Shown: positions 17,717 to 26,826 of the stretch, piece after piece | Numbering within the stretch: position 1 is the stretch's first letter | Layout: every line of letters starts with the position of its first letter | Source of the DNA: Candidatus Competibacteraceae bacterium | GTDB lineage: Bacteria; Pseudomonadota; Gammaproteobacteria; Competibacterales; Competibacteraceae | Assembly: GCA_003989075.1 (NCBI GenBank) | Contig: RXIX01000013.1 | Coordinates: forward strand, 1-49,275 | DNA length: 49,275 nt | Direction: 5' to 3' | Position numbers and translations under genes: made by a program | The notes under the pieces: model-generated | What the model saw: only the letters and a program-made list of their open reading frames with translations | Databases searched by the model: none | What the model was told of the DNA's origin: nothing

Positions 17717-18339
17717 AGTTGTACGCCTTCGCTCAGCGCCACCACCAGATCCGGCCACGGCACACCCTCCAGATTCAGGTTCAGGCGCACCAGCAGCGGC
17801 CGCCGCTCGGGGTTGGCCCACTCACTGCGCCAGCGCGGTGGCTGTGGATTGTTCTGTTCCACTTCGGCGCCAAAATAACCCCACTCCACCGCTGTAACGC
17901 CCTTAAGCAAAACCGTTTCCCGTTCCTCGCCGGCCTGCGGATCGGTAGGCAGGTAGGGACGCCAGCGTAACAGCAACTGGCCGTCGCGGGTTTCCAGCCG
18001 CAGCCGGTACAGGCCACCCTGGCCCAGGTGCGCCAGCATCGGCACCACGAATTCGACCGTTTCCGCATCGCCGCGAAAGGCCACGGTCCGGGTCTGCTGC
18101 GGACCCGGCCCTTCCATCTGATACACGGTCAGTGATTGCAGCAGTTGGCGACGCAGGAAATCCTGCACCAGACGCAGGCGATTGGTGGCCTCGGCGCGCC
18201 GCTCGCCGCTGTCCCAGCCATTCAGCCCCAGGCGCAGACCGCTGTAGAGCAGCACCAGCACCAGACCCATCAGGGTGATGGCCACCACCAGTTCCAGCAG
18301 GGTAAAGCCGGTCTGCCGCCGACTGCGTCCGGCATGCAT
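17713..18339 (-). CDS. gspJ: Minor pseudopilin GspJ
   Basis: The product has about 208 aa from ATG 18339, which shares one base with the gspI stop (TGATG). A short basic leader (MHAGRSRRQTG) precedes the cleavage and methylation motif FTLLELVVAITLMGL. The globular domain contains LRLVQDFLRRQLLQSL and ends VALSEGVQL. GspJ forms the tip complex with GspI, GspK and GspH. A longer frame upstream lies inside gspI and lacks signals. Confidence 0.92.
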   Translation of the reverse strand: MHAGRSRRQTGFTLLELVVAITLMGLVLVLLYSGLRLGLNGWDSGERRAEATNRLRLVQDFLRRQLLQSLTVYQMEGPGPQQTRTVAFRGDAETVEFVVPMLAHLGQGGLYRLRLETRDGQLLLRWRPYLPTDPQAGEERETVLLKGVTAVEWGYFGAEVEQNNPQPPRWRSEWANPERRPLLVRLNLNLEGVPWPDLVVALSEGVQL

Positions 18340-18749
18340 CAGCGTCCATCCACAGTCGCGACAGGCGCCAGTTTCAGGGTTTCCAGCCGCACCGACCGGG
18401 TCTGCATCAGTCCTGCCCACGACACTTCCACCTCCACCCGATAGGCACGCACCCGGGTTTTCTCCACATCGGGCAGACCTTCGCTATAGGTACTGATCAC
18501 GCTGCGCCATGAAAACTGCTCATTGACCGGACCGCTGCGCTCGCCATCGACCAGGGGCACCTCGGTGCCAATCGCCGCCAGAATCGATTCGGCATAGAGC
18601 GTCGCCCGGGTATAGTCATCACTGATGCCAGCATTGCGCAGGCCATTGGCAAACACCTGCAGCAGCACGCCCAGCGATACGCTGAGAATGGCAAAGGCCA
18701 CCAGCACCTCCAGCAGGGAAAAACCGCGCTGCCGATCCGCCGCACTCAT
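18339..18749 (-). CDS. gspI: Minor pseudopilin GspI
   Basis: This 136-aa pseudopilin opens MSAADRQRG, then FSLLEVLVAFAILSVSLGVL, the prepilin peptidase site with Glu at +5. The rest is a small domain (NGLRNAGISDDYTRATLYAE; AYRVEVEVSWAG), matching GspI length. Its ATG overlaps the gspH stop by four bases (ATGA) and its own stop overlaps the gspJ start. GspI starts the assembly of the tip complex. Confidence 0.93.
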   Translation of the reverse strand: MSAADRQRGFSLLEVLVAFAILSVSLGVLLQVFANGLRNAGISDDYTRATLYAESILAAIGTEVPLVDGERSGPVNEQFSWRSVISTYSEGLPDVEKTRVRAYRVEVEVSWAGLMQTRSVRLETLKLAPVATVDGR

Positions 18750-19222
18750 CGGGGCGCGTCCTGTTCGATGATGGCGATGGCACCCGTGAGCCAGTCAACA
18801 GTTACCCGATAGCTCAACCGGGCATTCGCGACCGTGATCGCCCCGCCCGTGGAACTACCATCAGGGAAAAAGCGGATACTGCCTGCCGCGCGGTCATTCA
18901 CTTCCACCTCGGCGGTGTCGAGGGTAAGAGCCACATCAGCCGGCAAGGCGATAGTGCGCGGATCACCACTGACCGCGAAGCGATGCGCGGCCAGGTCCAG
19001 GGTCAGCAGCGCATCCCGCCGGGAGCTAATGGCCTCATTACGGGCATTACGCAAGCCGGCGGCCAGTTGCCGCGCCGCACCACGCAACTCGGTCGCGCCG
19101 CTCATCCCGGACAGCAGCGGCGGCACCAGCGCCACCAGCAGCACCCCGATCACCAGCGCCACCAGGATTTCCAGCAGGGTAAAACCGCGCTGCCCGCTTC
19201 GATCCGCCCGCATCCGCGTCAC
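18746..19222 (-). CDS. gspH: Minor pseudopilin GspH
   Basis: This 158-aa pseudopilin has a basic leader MTRMRADRSGQRG and the N-terminal helix FTLLEILVALVIGVLLVALV. The later segment ARQLAAGLRNARNEAISSRR is typical of GspH/FimT-like proteins, and GSIRFFPDGSSTGGAI is the well-known GspH C-terminal phrase. It lies 10 bases after gspG and overlaps gspI by four bases. GspH links the tip complex to the GspG filament. Confidence 0.93.
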   Translation of the reverse strand: MTRMRADRSGQRGFTLLEILVALVIGVLLVALVPPLLSGMSGATELRGAARQLAAGLRNARNEAISSRRDALLTLDLAAHRFAVSGDPRTIALPADVALTLDTAEVEVNDRAAGSIRFFPDGSSTGGAITVANARLSYRVTVDWLTGAIAIIEQDAPR

Positions 19223-19232
19223 GCGTCACCGT

Positions 19233-19667
19233 TTACTGCCAGCCCAATACATCCTGATTTTCGCCATCGCCGCCCTCGGCGTTATCAGCACCCAGCGAAT
19301 ACAGGTCAAAGGCACCGTGCTGGCCGGGCACGCGGTACTGGTAGTCATTGCCCCAGGGATCCTTGGGAATCAGGTTCTTGCGCAGGTACGGGCCGTTCCA
19401 GCGATTCGCGCCCGGCGGCTGCATCACCAGCGCCTGCAGGCCCTCGTTGCTGTTTGGGTAGCGGCCCATATCCAGGCGGAAGGCATCCAGCGCGGTGCTG
19501 AAATCCTCAATCTGCAACTTGGCGGTCTTGGTGTTGGCGCCGCCGAGGTATTTCATGACCTGCGGCCCGACCAGTCCAGCCAGCAGACCGAGGATCACCA
19601 GCACCACCAGCAGCTCAATCAGGGTGAAGCCGCGCGCGCGGCGGAGAGGGTTCTGCTTCATTGGCAT
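19233..19667 (-). CDS. gspG: Major pseudopilin GspG
   Basis: GspG builds the body of the pseudopilus piston. From ATG 19667 the protein has 144 aa: leader MPMKQNPLRRARG, cleavage before FTLIELLVVLVILGLLAGLV, then a calcium-binding globular part with RYPNSNEGLQALV and PWGNDYQYRVPGQHGAFD and the end LYSLGADNAEGG. ATG 19661 is an equal alternative. It is separated from gspF by 89 bases, the widest gap in the pseudopilin run, and that gap contains a strong inverted repeat. Confidence 0.95.
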   Translation of the reverse strand: MPMKQNPLRRARGFTLIELLVVLVILGLLAGLVGPQVMKYLGGANTKTAKLQIEDFSTALDAFRLDMGRYPNSNEGLQALVMQPPGANRWNGPYLRKNLIPKDPWGNDYQYRVPGQHGAFDLYSLGADNAEGGDGENQDVLGWQ

Positions 19668-19690
19668 CCATCTCAAAAGGTTTAAAAGAC

Positions 19691-19751
19691 AAAGGGTGAA
19701 AGGCCAAAGGTCAAACGCGGCGCGCGGCACGCCCTGCGCCTTTCACCTTTT
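19691..19751 (-). promoter_or_regulatory. Inverted repeat in the gspF-gspG gap
   Basis: Perfect 10-base arms GGTGAAAGGC (19695-19704) and GCCTTTCACC (19738-19747), extended by A/T pairs after one mismatch, enclose about 33 GC-rich bases. On the transcribed strand the hairpin is followed by a T-rich run (CTTTGTCTTTT). It could be an internal attenuator or an mRNA-protecting structure that sets the dose of the major pseudopilin apart from gspE-gspF. Confidence 0.55.
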
Positions 19752-19756
19752 GCCTC

Positions 19757-20977
19757 TCAAAACGCCAGTTCATTCAGACTGAGGATCGCTACCAGGATCG
19801 ACATGATGATGCCGGCGATGACCACGCCCAGTCCCAGAATCAGCGCCGGCTCCAGCAGGGTCAGCAGGCGCTTGACCGCAGTCTGCACCTCACCGTCATA
19901 GGTATCGGCGACCTGCAGCAGCATCTCCTGCAACTGGCCGGTTTCCTCACCCACGCGGATCATCTGCACGGCCAGCTTGGGAAAATCGCCGGCCTCCAGC
20001 AGCGGATCGGCCAGACCACGCCCGGTCTTGACGTGCTCGGCAACCTCGCCCAGCGCCGCCGCCAGCACTTGATTGCTCAAAGTCTCGCGCACGATGGTCA
20101 GCGCATTGAGCAGCGACACGCCATTGCCCAGCAGAGTGCCCAGGGTCCGCGACAGGCGCGCGGTTTCCACCTTGGCGATCAGGTCGCCAAACAGCGGCAG
20201 GCGCAGAAACCAGCGATCCCAGCGGGCGCGGCTGGCCGGGCGGCTCATCTGTTGGCGCAGCAACGCCACCAGCAGCACGACCCCGATCGCTCCAACCCAG
20301 CCGTAATGGCGCAGACCATCGCCCAGGGCAATCACAATCTGCGTGGCCAGCGGCAGCGCCTTGCCGGCATCGGCAAAGAGGCGCTGGAACTGCGGCACCA
20401 CGAAGGTCAGCAGGATAATCACCGACAGTGCCGACACCGACAACAGGATCATCGGGTAGATCAGCGCCGAGGTCACGGTCTCGCGCAGCGCCTGCGAACG
20501 CTCCAGAAAATCGGTCAGGCGCTTGAGCACCACGTCCAGCGCACCGCCCACTTCGCCGGCGCGGATCATGTTCAGGTAGAAGCGCGAGAACGCCCCCTGC
20601 ATCTCCAGAGCATCAGCCAGATTCGAGCCACCGCGCACCCTTTCCTGCACCCGCTCAAGCAGGGCCTTGGCCTGTTGGTCATCACTGACGCCGATCAGGA
20701 TGGTCAGCGCCCGATCCAGCGGCATGCCGGCATGCAGCAGATTGCCCAACTGCTGGGTGAGCAACAGCACCGTCTTACGCGAGAGTGCCCGGCTTTTGCT
20801 GAACAGTGGCTGACCCCATCCACCGCCCAGCAGACCGCCCCTGGCCTCGCTGACCGCCAGCGGCAGCAGGCCACGATCACGCAAGTGCTCAACTGCGGCC
20901 TCCGCGCTGGGCGCTTCGATCGCATCGCGCAGCACCTCGCCGGCGCTGTCTACGGCCTCATAGCGATAGCGCGGCAT
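19757..20977 (-). CDS. gspF: Type II secretion inner-membrane platform protein GspF
   Basis: This polytopic protein has 406 aa and the usual GspF plan: start MPRYRYEAVDSAGEVLRDAI, two homologous cytoplasmic helical domains (LLLTQQLGNLLHAGMPLDRAL and TARLSRTLGTLLGNGVSLL) with the paired phrases NMIRAGEVGGALD and QMIRVGEETGQL, and three hydrophobic segments (SALIYPMILLSVSALSVIIL; WVGAIGVVLLVAL; PALILGLGVVIAGIIMSIL). It couples the ATPase to pseudopilus growth. Its ATG follows the gspE stop with no gap. Confidence 0.95.
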   Translation of the reverse strand: MPRYRYEAVDSAGEVLRDAIEAPSAEAAVEHLRDRGLLPLAVSEARGGLLGGGWGQPLFSKSRALSRKTVLLLTQQLGNLLHAGMPLDRALTILIGVSDDQQAKALLERVQERVRGGSNLADALEMQGAFSRFYLNMIRAGEVGGALDVVLKRLTDFLERSQALRETVTSALIYPMILLSVSALSVIILLTFVVPQFQRLFADAGKALPLATQIVIALGDGLRHYGWVGAIGVVLLVALLRQQMSRPASRARWDRWFLRLPLFGDLIAKVETARLSRTLGTLLGNGVSLLNALTIVRETLSNQVLAAALGEVAEHVKTGRGLADPLLEAGDFPKLAVQMIRVGEETGQLQEMLLQVADTYDGEVQTAVKRLLTLLEPALILGLGVVIAGIIMSILVAILSLNELAF

Positions 20978-22678
20978 TTACACGGTGTCCTGTTCCTGCT
21001 GGGTGGTCACACGCAGCACTTCCTCGATGGTGGTCAGACCGGCCACCGCCTTGCGCAAGCCATCCTCGTACATGGTGTCCATGCCCTCGCGCTGCGCCTC
21101 GGCCTGCAGTTGACCGGCATCGGCATGTTTGAGCACCAGCCGGCGCAGCGCATCGCTCATCACCAGAAATTCCATGATCGCCGCCCGGCCACGATAGCCG
21201 GTACCACCGCAGTGCTCACAGCCGACCGGCTGATACAGGGTGATGGCGGGCGAATCGCTGAAGCGCTGCAGGCGCAGCTCCGCGACCAGCTCCGGCAGGG
21301 CCGGATAGGGCTGGCGGCAATGCCGGCACAGCAATCGCACCAGGCGCTGGGCGAGAATGCCGCTGATGGTTGAGGTCAGCAGATAGTCATCGACGCCCAT
21401 GTCGAGCAGGCGGGTCACGCTGCCGGCGGCGTCGTTGGTGTGCAGGGTGGACAGCACCAGATGCCCGGTCAGCGCCGATTGCACGGCAATGCCGGCGGTT
21501 TCCAGATCGCGCATTTCGCCGATCATGATCACGTCCGGATCCTGGCGGACGATGGCGCGCAGGGCGCTGGCGAAGGTCAGATTGATCTGCGGCTTGGCCT
21601 GAATCTGGTTGATGCCTTCCAGTTGATACTCAACCGGATCCTCGACGGTGAGAATCTTGCGCTCCGGGGTATTGAGGGTTTGCAGCGCCGTGTACAGCGT
21701 CGTGGTCTTGCCGCTGCCGGTCGGTCCGGTCACCAGCAGAATGCCGTGCGGCAGATCCAGCACCTGGCGAAAACGCTTGAGCATCGTCGGGCTGAAGCCG
21801 AGCACCTCGAAATCCAGCACCACGCTGGCCTTGTCGAGGATGCGCATCACCACGCTTTCCCCCCACAGGGTCGGCACGGTGGACACGCGCAGGTCGATTT
21901 CCTTGCCCTGTGCACGCAACTGGATGCGCCCGTCCTGCGGCAGGCGCCGCTCGGCGATATTCAGCTTGGCCATGATCTTGATGCGCGAGATCACCGCCGC
22001 TGACAGGCGCGATGGTGGCGATTCCACCTCGCGCAACACGCCATCGACCCGATAACGCACCTTGAGCCGGTTCTCGAACGGCTCGATGTGGATATCCGAG
22101 GCGCGCGATTCCACGGCGCGGGCGATCATCAGATTGACCAGGCGGATCACCGGCGCTTCGCTGGCCAGATCCTTGAGATGCTGGATCTGCTCCTCGTCGG
22201 TCAGATCCTCGGCCAGGCCGATGGAATCGACGATCTGGCCCATGGCAGAGCGGCCACTGCCGTACAGGCGTTCGAAGGCCACTTCCAGTTCCGAGGGAAT
22301 CGCCACCCGCGGCAGGATGGTCTTGCCGGTGGCCAGCCGCAGCGCGCCCAGGACATAGTCGTCGGTAGGATTGGCCAGCGCCACCACCAGACCCTGTGCC
22401 TCCTCGGCCAGCGGAATGGCGCGCGCATCCTTGAAAAAGCGCGGCGACACCTCGCGGTCGAGCACCGGCGTATCCGGATAATCAGCCGGGCGTACCAGCG
22501 GCAGTTGCAACTGCGCTGCCAGGGCTTCGGCCATGTCGCGCTCTGAAACCAGCCCGAGCTTGACCAGCAGGATATCCAGGGGTTCACCGCTGCCTTCCTG
22601 CACGCGCCGGGCACGCTGCAGGTCGGCTTCGGTCAGTTTCTGCTGGGCGACCAGCAGATGGCCAAGATCAGCGGACAT
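20978..22678 (-). CDS. gspE: Type II secretion ATPase GspE
   Basis: This cytoplasmic hexameric ATPase powers pseudopilus assembly. ATG 22678 gives 566 aa; a GTG at 22687, behind GAGG, is also possible. The N-terminal GspE_N domain (LGHLLVAQQKLTEADLQRA) is followed by the N2 part and the motor. Motifs are ASDIHIEPFENRLKVRYRVD, Walker A GPTGSGKTTTLY, the Asp box ILTVEDPVEY, Walker B VIMIGEMRDLETA and the His box LSTLHTNDA. The zinc motif has the pairs CRHC and CEHC, about 30 residues apart. It starts 15 bases after rmlD, so T2SS expression appears tied to the rhamnose genes. Confidence 0.96.
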   Translation of the reverse strand: MSADLGHLLVAQQKLTEADLQRARRVQEGSGEPLDILLVKLGLVSERDMAEALAAQLQLPLVRPADYPDTPVLDREVSPRFFKDARAIPLAEEAQGLVVALANPTDDYVLGALRLATGKTILPRVAIPSELEVAFERLYGSGRSAMGQIVDSIGLAEDLTDEEQIQHLKDLASEAPVIRLVNLMIARAVESRASDIHIEPFENRLKVRYRVDGVLREVESPPSRLSAAVISRIKIMAKLNIAERRLPQDGRIQLRAQGKEIDLRVSTVPTLWGESVVMRILDKASVVLDFEVLGFSPTMLKRFRQVLDLPHGILLVTGPTGSGKTTTLYTALQTLNTPERKILTVEDPVEYQLEGINQIQAKPQINLTFASALRAIVRQDPDVIMIGEMRDLETAGIAVQSALTGHLVLSTLHTNDAAGSVTRLLDMGVDDYLLTSTISGILAQRLVRLLCRHCRQPYPALPELVAELRLQRFSDSPAITLYQPVGCEHCGGTGYRGRAAIMEFLVMSDALRRLVLKHADAGQLQAEAQREGMDTMYEDGLRKAVAGLTTIEEVLRVTTQQEQDTV

Positions 22679-22693
22679 GGGCAACACGCGGCC

Positions 22694-23572
22694 TCAGGCG
22701 CCTGCATCCAGCAGCGCGTCCAGCCCGGCCTGCCACGGACGCGGCCTGATGCCGAAACGGTCGGCAAGCTTGCTGCAATCCAGCACCGAGTTCAGCGGCC
22801 GGCGGGCCGGCGTTGGATAATCGGTGGTCGCGATGGCGGTCACGCGCTGCACGGGCAGCGTCTCACGAGCGCGGGCACTGGCCACGATAGCGCTGGCGAA
22901 GCCGTGCCAACTGGTGAGCGGTGCGCCGCCATAGTGATAAATGCCCCAGGCGTCGCGGGCATCGATTTCGGCACTGCGCCCGGCCAGTTCCAGCAGCACA
23001 TCGGCAATATCGCCGGCGAAGGTCGGACAGCCCTGCTGATCGGCGACCACACGCAGTTCCTCGCGCTCGCGGGCCAGACGCAGCATGGTCTTGACGAAGT
23101 TGTGACCGTGCACGCCAAACACCCAACTGACCCGCAGGATCAAATGCCGGGGCAGGATCTGGCGCACCGCTTCGTCGCCGGCCAGCTTGCTGGCGCCGTA
23201 CACGCCCAACGGCGCCGGGGCATCGTTTTCAAGCCAGGGACCGGCCTTGCTGCCGTCATAGACGTAGTCGGTGGAAATATGCAGCAGCGGGATATGCAGG
23301 CGCTGACATGCGGCGGCCAGATGCGCCGGACCGTCGCGATTGACCGCAAAGGCCAGCGCCGGCTCCTGCTCGGCCTTGTCCACGGCGGTATAGGCGGCGG
23401 CGTTGATCAGCACATCGGCGCCGCTGGCAGCGAGCGCCGCGTCAACAGCGGCGGCATTGCTGATATCCAGCTCGGCCACATCCCAGGCCAGCACCTCATG
23501 ACCCAGCAGCGGCGCGCGCCGGACCAGTTCCCAGCCGACCTGACCGCCGGCCCCGGTGACGATGATGCGCAT
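22694..23572 (-). CDS. rmlD: dTDP-4-dehydrorhamnose reductase RmlD
   Basis: RmlD catalyses the last step of dTDP-L-rhamnose synthesis, NAD(P)H reduction of dTDP-6-deoxy-L-lyxo-4-hexulose. The 292-aa SDR protein starts MRIIVTGAGGQVGWEL (GxxGxxG dinucleotide site). It shows VLINAAAYTAVDKAE, the catalytic STDYVYDG and YGASK (Tyr-x-x-x-Lys), and LRVSWVFGVHG. It begins four bases after the rmlC stop and ends just before gspE. Confidence 0.95.
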   Translation of the reverse strand: MRIIVTGAGGQVGWELVRRAPLLGHEVLAWDVAELDISNAAAVDAALAASGADVLINAAAYTAVDKAEQEPALAFAVNRDGPAHLAAACQRLHIPLLHISTDYVYDGSKAGPWLENDAPAPLGVYGASKLAGDEAVRQILPRHLILRVSWVFGVHGHNFVKTMLRLAREREELRVVADQQGCPTFAGDIADVLLELAGRSAEIDARDAWGIYHYGGAPLTSWHGFASAIVASARARETLPVQRVTAIATTDYPTPARRPLNSVLDCSKLADRFGIRPRPWQAGLDALLDAGA

Positions 23573-23576
23573 GCCT

Positions 23577-24134
23577 TCAGCCCTCGTAAATCGGCAGATT
23601 CTCGACGCTCTGCGCCGCCAGCCTTGGATTGGCCTGATCCTTGGCCGACAGCGTCACCTCGCGCAGCGGCCAGTCGATGCCGACATCGGGATCGTCCCAG
23701 GCAATGCCGCGCTCTGATTGCGGGTGATAGTAATCGCTGCACTTGTAGAAGAAATCAGCCTCGTCGGACAGCACGCAGAAGCCGTGGGCGAAGCCGGGCG
23801 GTACATAGAGTTGTCGGTGTTCGATATCATCCAGCACGCAGCCAAACCAGCGGCCAAAGTGTGGCGAACCGCGCCGAATATCCACCGCCACATCGAACAC
23901 TGCGCCGCGCGTCACCCAGACCAGCTTGCCCTGCGGCTGCACCAGTTGATAATGCAGGCCGCGCAGCACGCCGCGTCGCGAGCGCGAATGGTTATCCTGA
24001 ACGAAACGCGCCGGCAGGCCGGCCTCGTGATAGCGCGTCGCCTGCCAGGTTTCCATGAAGAAGCCGCGCGCATCACCAAAAGCTTTCGGCTCCAGCAGCA
24101 GCACGCCGGGCAAACCGGTGTCGATGATGTTCAC
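23577..24134 (-). CDS. rmlC: dTDP-4-dehydrorhamnose 3,5-epimerase RmlC
   Basis: The 185-aa cupin converts dTDP-6-deoxy-D-xylo-4-hexulose to the L-lyxo form. Family signs are [19 protein letters not shown] at the start, the catalytic His in [25 protein letters not shown], and the Tyr-bearing [17 protein letters not shown]. Its ATG overlaps the rmlA stop by four bases (ATGA), and rmlD follows four bases later. Confidence 0.96.
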   Translation of the reverse strand: MNIIDTGLPGVLLLEPKAFGDARGFFMETWQATRYHEAGLPARFVQDNHSRSRRGVLRGLHYQLVQPQGKLVWVTRGAVFDVAVDIRRGSPHFGRWFGCVLDDIEHRQLYVPPGFAHGFCVLSDEADFFYKCSDYYHPQSERGIAWDDPDVGIDWPLREVTLSAKDQANPRLAAQSVENLPIYEG

Positions 24135-25015
24135 GATGCAATCCTCCGATCCAGCAGTTCGCGCAGATAGTCGCCGTAGCCGCTCTTGGCCAGTGGCGCG
24201 GCCAGACGCAGCAACTGCGCATCGTCAATAAAGCCCATCCGCCAGGCCACTTCCTCGGGGCAGGCGATTTTCAGGCCCTGGCGCTGTTCGACGACCTGCA
24301 TGAAATTGGCCGCCGCCAGCAGCGATTCATGGGTGCCGGTGTCCAGCCAGGCATAGCCGCGGCCAAGCAGTTCCACATTGAGTTCGCCGCGCTCCAGGTA
24401 GACCTTGTTGACGTCGGTGATTTCCAGTTCGCCGCGCGGCGAGGGACGGATATTTCTGGCGACGTTGACCACGTCGTTATCGTAGAAATACAGACCGGTC
24501 ACCGCGTAATTGGACTTGGGCGCCTTCGGCTTTTCCTCGATATCCATCGCCCGGCCGCTGGCGTCGAAACTGACCACGCCATAACGCTCCGGGTCGCGGA
24601 CGTAATAGCCAAACACCGTTGCGCCCCGTTCGCGGCTGGCCGCGCGGCGCAGCACCGCCGACAAACCCTGGCCGTAGTAGATGTTGTCGCCGAGGATCAG
24701 GCAGGCCGGATCCTGGCCGATGAACTGTTCACCGATCAGGAAGGCCTGCGCCAGACCATCTGGGCTGGGTTGCGCGGCGTACTGGAAATTCACACCCCAT
24801 TGGCTGCCATCGCCAAGCAGGGTCTGATAGGCCTCCTGATCGCGCGGGGTGGTGATGATGAGGATGTCGCGGATATCGGCCAGCAGCAGGGTGGCGACCG
24901 GGTAATAGATCATCGGCTTGTCGTAGACCGGCATCAGCTGCTTGCTGACCGTGAGGGTCAACGGGTGCAACCGGGTGCCGGAACCGCCGGCGAGAATAAT
25001 GCCTTTGTATGCCAT
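24131..25015 (-). CDS. rmlA: Glucose-1-phosphate thymidylyltransferase RmlA
   Basis: RmlA makes dTDP-glucose from glucose-1-phosphate and dTTP. From ATG 25015 it has 294 aa, the family length. The signature [16 protein letters not shown], then [49 protein letters not shown] and [10 protein letters not shown] are all present. The frame runs 58 codons farther upstream without homology-like content. This is the first gene of the rml-gsp run; its ribosome site is weak. The next enzyme, RmlB, is not in this window, so rmlB must lie elsewhere (or the pathway is completed by a paralogue). Confidence 0.95.
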   Translation of the reverse strand: MAYKGIILAGGSGTRLHPLTLTVSKQLMPVYDKPMIYYPVATLLLADIRDILIITTPRDQEAYQTLLGDGSQWGVNFQYAAQPSPDGLAQAFLIGEQFIGQDPACLILGDNIYYGQGLSAVLRRAASRERGATVFGYYVRDPERYGVVSFDASGRAMDIEEKPKAPKSNYAVTGLYFYDNDVVNVARNIRPSPRGELEITDVNKVYLERGELNVELLGRGYAWLDTGTHESLLAAANFMQVVEQRQGLKIACPEEVAWRMGFIDDAQLLRLAAPLAKSGYGDYLRELLDRRIAS

Positions 25016-25125
25016 GGCGCGCGGCTCGAACGGGCTGGGGTGGAAGCGGGCAAAAGCGTTAAGGCCCGGAATCTTACCCGCTTTCCCGCCCGGCTGCACT
25101 GCCGTTTCACCATCGCGGACGCAAC

Positions 25126-25166
25126 GCAGCCGTTCGGGGCGGGCCTGACGAACCCCAAACGGCTGC
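25126..25166. repeat. Inverted repeat in the rhlE-rmlA gap
   Basis: Arms of 14 bases, GCAGCCGTTCGGGG (25126-25139) and CCCCAAACGGCTGC (25153-25166), pair with one mismatch around a 13-base loop. No T-run follows on either strand, so it is not a classical terminator. It could still fold in the leader of the rml-gsp transcript. The rest of this 209-base gap shows nothing I can name. Confidence 0.45.
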
Positions 25167-25224
25167 TCGTGCCATCGGATGTGCTGCATTCACCCTGTGC
25201 TACGGCCGGGGTGAACGGAGTTGC

Positions 25225-26622
25225 TTAGCGCGGGCGGCCTGCGCTTAGACGTGGCGCGCTCGCACGGGCGGTTGATGTGCCGTGGCTGTGACCGTGGCCA
25301 TTGCCACGGCGTGCCGGCGCATGCGCGGCCGTAGACGGGCGACCGTTGCCCTGCTGCCCACGCCCCGGATTCTGCCGCGGCGCATCGGCGCGGGCGGATA
25401 CATGCGGTGCGCGACCGGGCATGGACCCGCCGCGGTTGTTGCGACCATTGGGAATCGGCTCGGCCTTGATGCGCGGGTCAGGCTCGAAACCGGGCAAGGT
25501 CTCCTTGGGCAGGGCACGCTTGAGCACCTTTTCAATGTCAGCCAGCAGCTTGTGCTCGTCCACGCACACCAGCGATACCGCTTCGCCCTCGGCGCCGGCG
25601 CGGCCGGTGCGGCCGATACGGTGAATGTAGTCCTCGGGGACGTTGGGCAATTCAAAGTTGACCACATGCGGCAACTCAACAATGTCGATGCCGCGCGCGG
25701 CGATATCGGTCGCGACCAGCACCGGCAGTGCGCCGCCCTTGAACTGCGCCAGAGCATGCGTGCGCGCTGACTGGCTCTTGTTGCCATGAATCGCCAGGGC
25801 GGCGATGCCGTCGCGGCTGAGCTGATCAGCGAGGCGATTGGCGCCGTGCTTGGTGCGGGTGAACACCAGCACCTGCCGCCAGCGGTTTTCGCGGATCAGA
25901 TGAGCGAGCAGTTCGCGCTTGCGCTCACGGTCAACCAGGTGCACCCGCTGGATCACTGCTTCAGCGGGCGCGTTGCGACGGGCCACTTCGATCAGCGCTG
26001 GACGATTGAGCAGGCTGTCGGCCAGGGCGCGAATCTCGTCGGAAAAGGTCGCCGAGAACAGCAGGTTCTGCCGCTGCCGGGGCAACAGCGCCAGCACTTT
26101 CTTGATGTCGTGGATGAAGCCCATGTCCAGCATGCGGTCGGCTTCGTCCAGCACCAGAATTTCGACCCGCGACAGGTCCAGGGTACGCTGGCTGGCATGG
26201 TCGAGCAGGCGGCCCGGCGTGGCAACCAGGATATCGACCCGACCGCGCAACTGCTGGATCTGCGGCTGGATGCCCACGCCGCCAAACATGACCATCGATT
26301 TCAAATTCACATATTTGCCATACTCGCGCACGCTCTCCTCGACCTGGGCGGCCAGTTCGCGGGTGGGCGTCAGGATCAGGGCGCGAATCGCCGCGCGACC
26401 GCCGGCATTGGCAGCACGGCCCCGGTCAGCGGCGAGGCGTTGCAGGATCGGCAGGGTAAAACCGGCGGTCTTGCCGGTGCCGGTTTGCGCACCGGCCAGC
26501 AGGTCGCCGCCCGCGAGCACGGCAGGGATCGCCTGGTGCTGAATCGGGGTGGGTACGGTGTAGCCACGTTCCGTGACGGCACGAACGAGGGCATCGGACA
26601 AACCAAGGGAAGCAAACGACAT
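25225..26622 (-). CDS. rhlE: DEAD-box ATP-dependent RNA helicase RhlE
   Basis: The 465-aa enzyme unwinds RNA duplexes in ribosome maturation or mRNA decay. All helicase motifs are present in order: Q motif [10 protein letters not shown], motif I AQTGTGKT (about 43-50), Ia [40 protein letters not shown] and [12 protein letters not shown]. The tail (about 385-465) is basic and low in complexity (Arg, Gly, His, Ala), as usual for RhlE, and would bind RNA. ATG 26622 has GGAG five bases upstream. It stands alone between the glmS terminator and the rml-gsp operon. Confidence 0.94.
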   Translation of the reverse strand: MSFASLGLSDALVRAVTERGYTVPTPIQHQAIPAVLAGGDLLAGAQTGTGKTAGFTLPILQRLAADRGRAANAGGRAAIRALILTPTRELAAQVEESVREYGKYVNLKSMVMFGGVGIQPQIQQLRGRVDILVATPGRLLDHASQRTLDLSRVEILVLDEADRMLDMGFIHDIKKVLALLPRQRQNLLFSATFSDEIRALADSLLNRPALIEVARRNAPAEAVIQRVHLVDRERKRELLAHLIRENRWRQVLVFTRTKHGANRLADQLSRDGIAALAIHGNKSQSARTHALAQFKGGALPVLVATDIAARGIDIVELPHVVNFELPNVPEDYIHRIGRTGRAGAEGEAVSLVCVDEHKLLADIEKVLKRALPKETLPGFEPDPRIKAEPIPNGRNNRGGSMPGRAPHVSARADAPRQNPGRGQQGNGRPSTAAHAPARRGNGHGHSHGTSTARASAPRLSAGRPR

Positions 26623-26777
26623 GAGACTCCAGAATCAAGGCAGCATCGGCCAGTCGCCGGGTCGCGGCGCCAGTCTTCGGCGGATGATGGGGAATTTACC
26701 AGGATGGGCGCGGCTCGGGAGACTGGAACAATTGCCGCGTGGCGTGAGTTTAACAGGATTGCGCCGGGCCTGTTGGA

Positions 26778-26810
26778 TTAAAACACCCCTCTCCAGCCGG
26801 GAAAGGGGTG
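26778..26810 (-). terminator. Intrinsic terminator of glmS
   Basis: On the minus strand a 10-bp stem (CACCCCTTTC with GAGAGGGGTG, one G-U pair) and a seven-base loop are followed by TTTTAA. It starts about 17 bases after the glmS stop and separates glmS from rhlE. Confidence 0.85.
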
Positions 26811-26826
26811 GAAAGGCGCAACCCGC

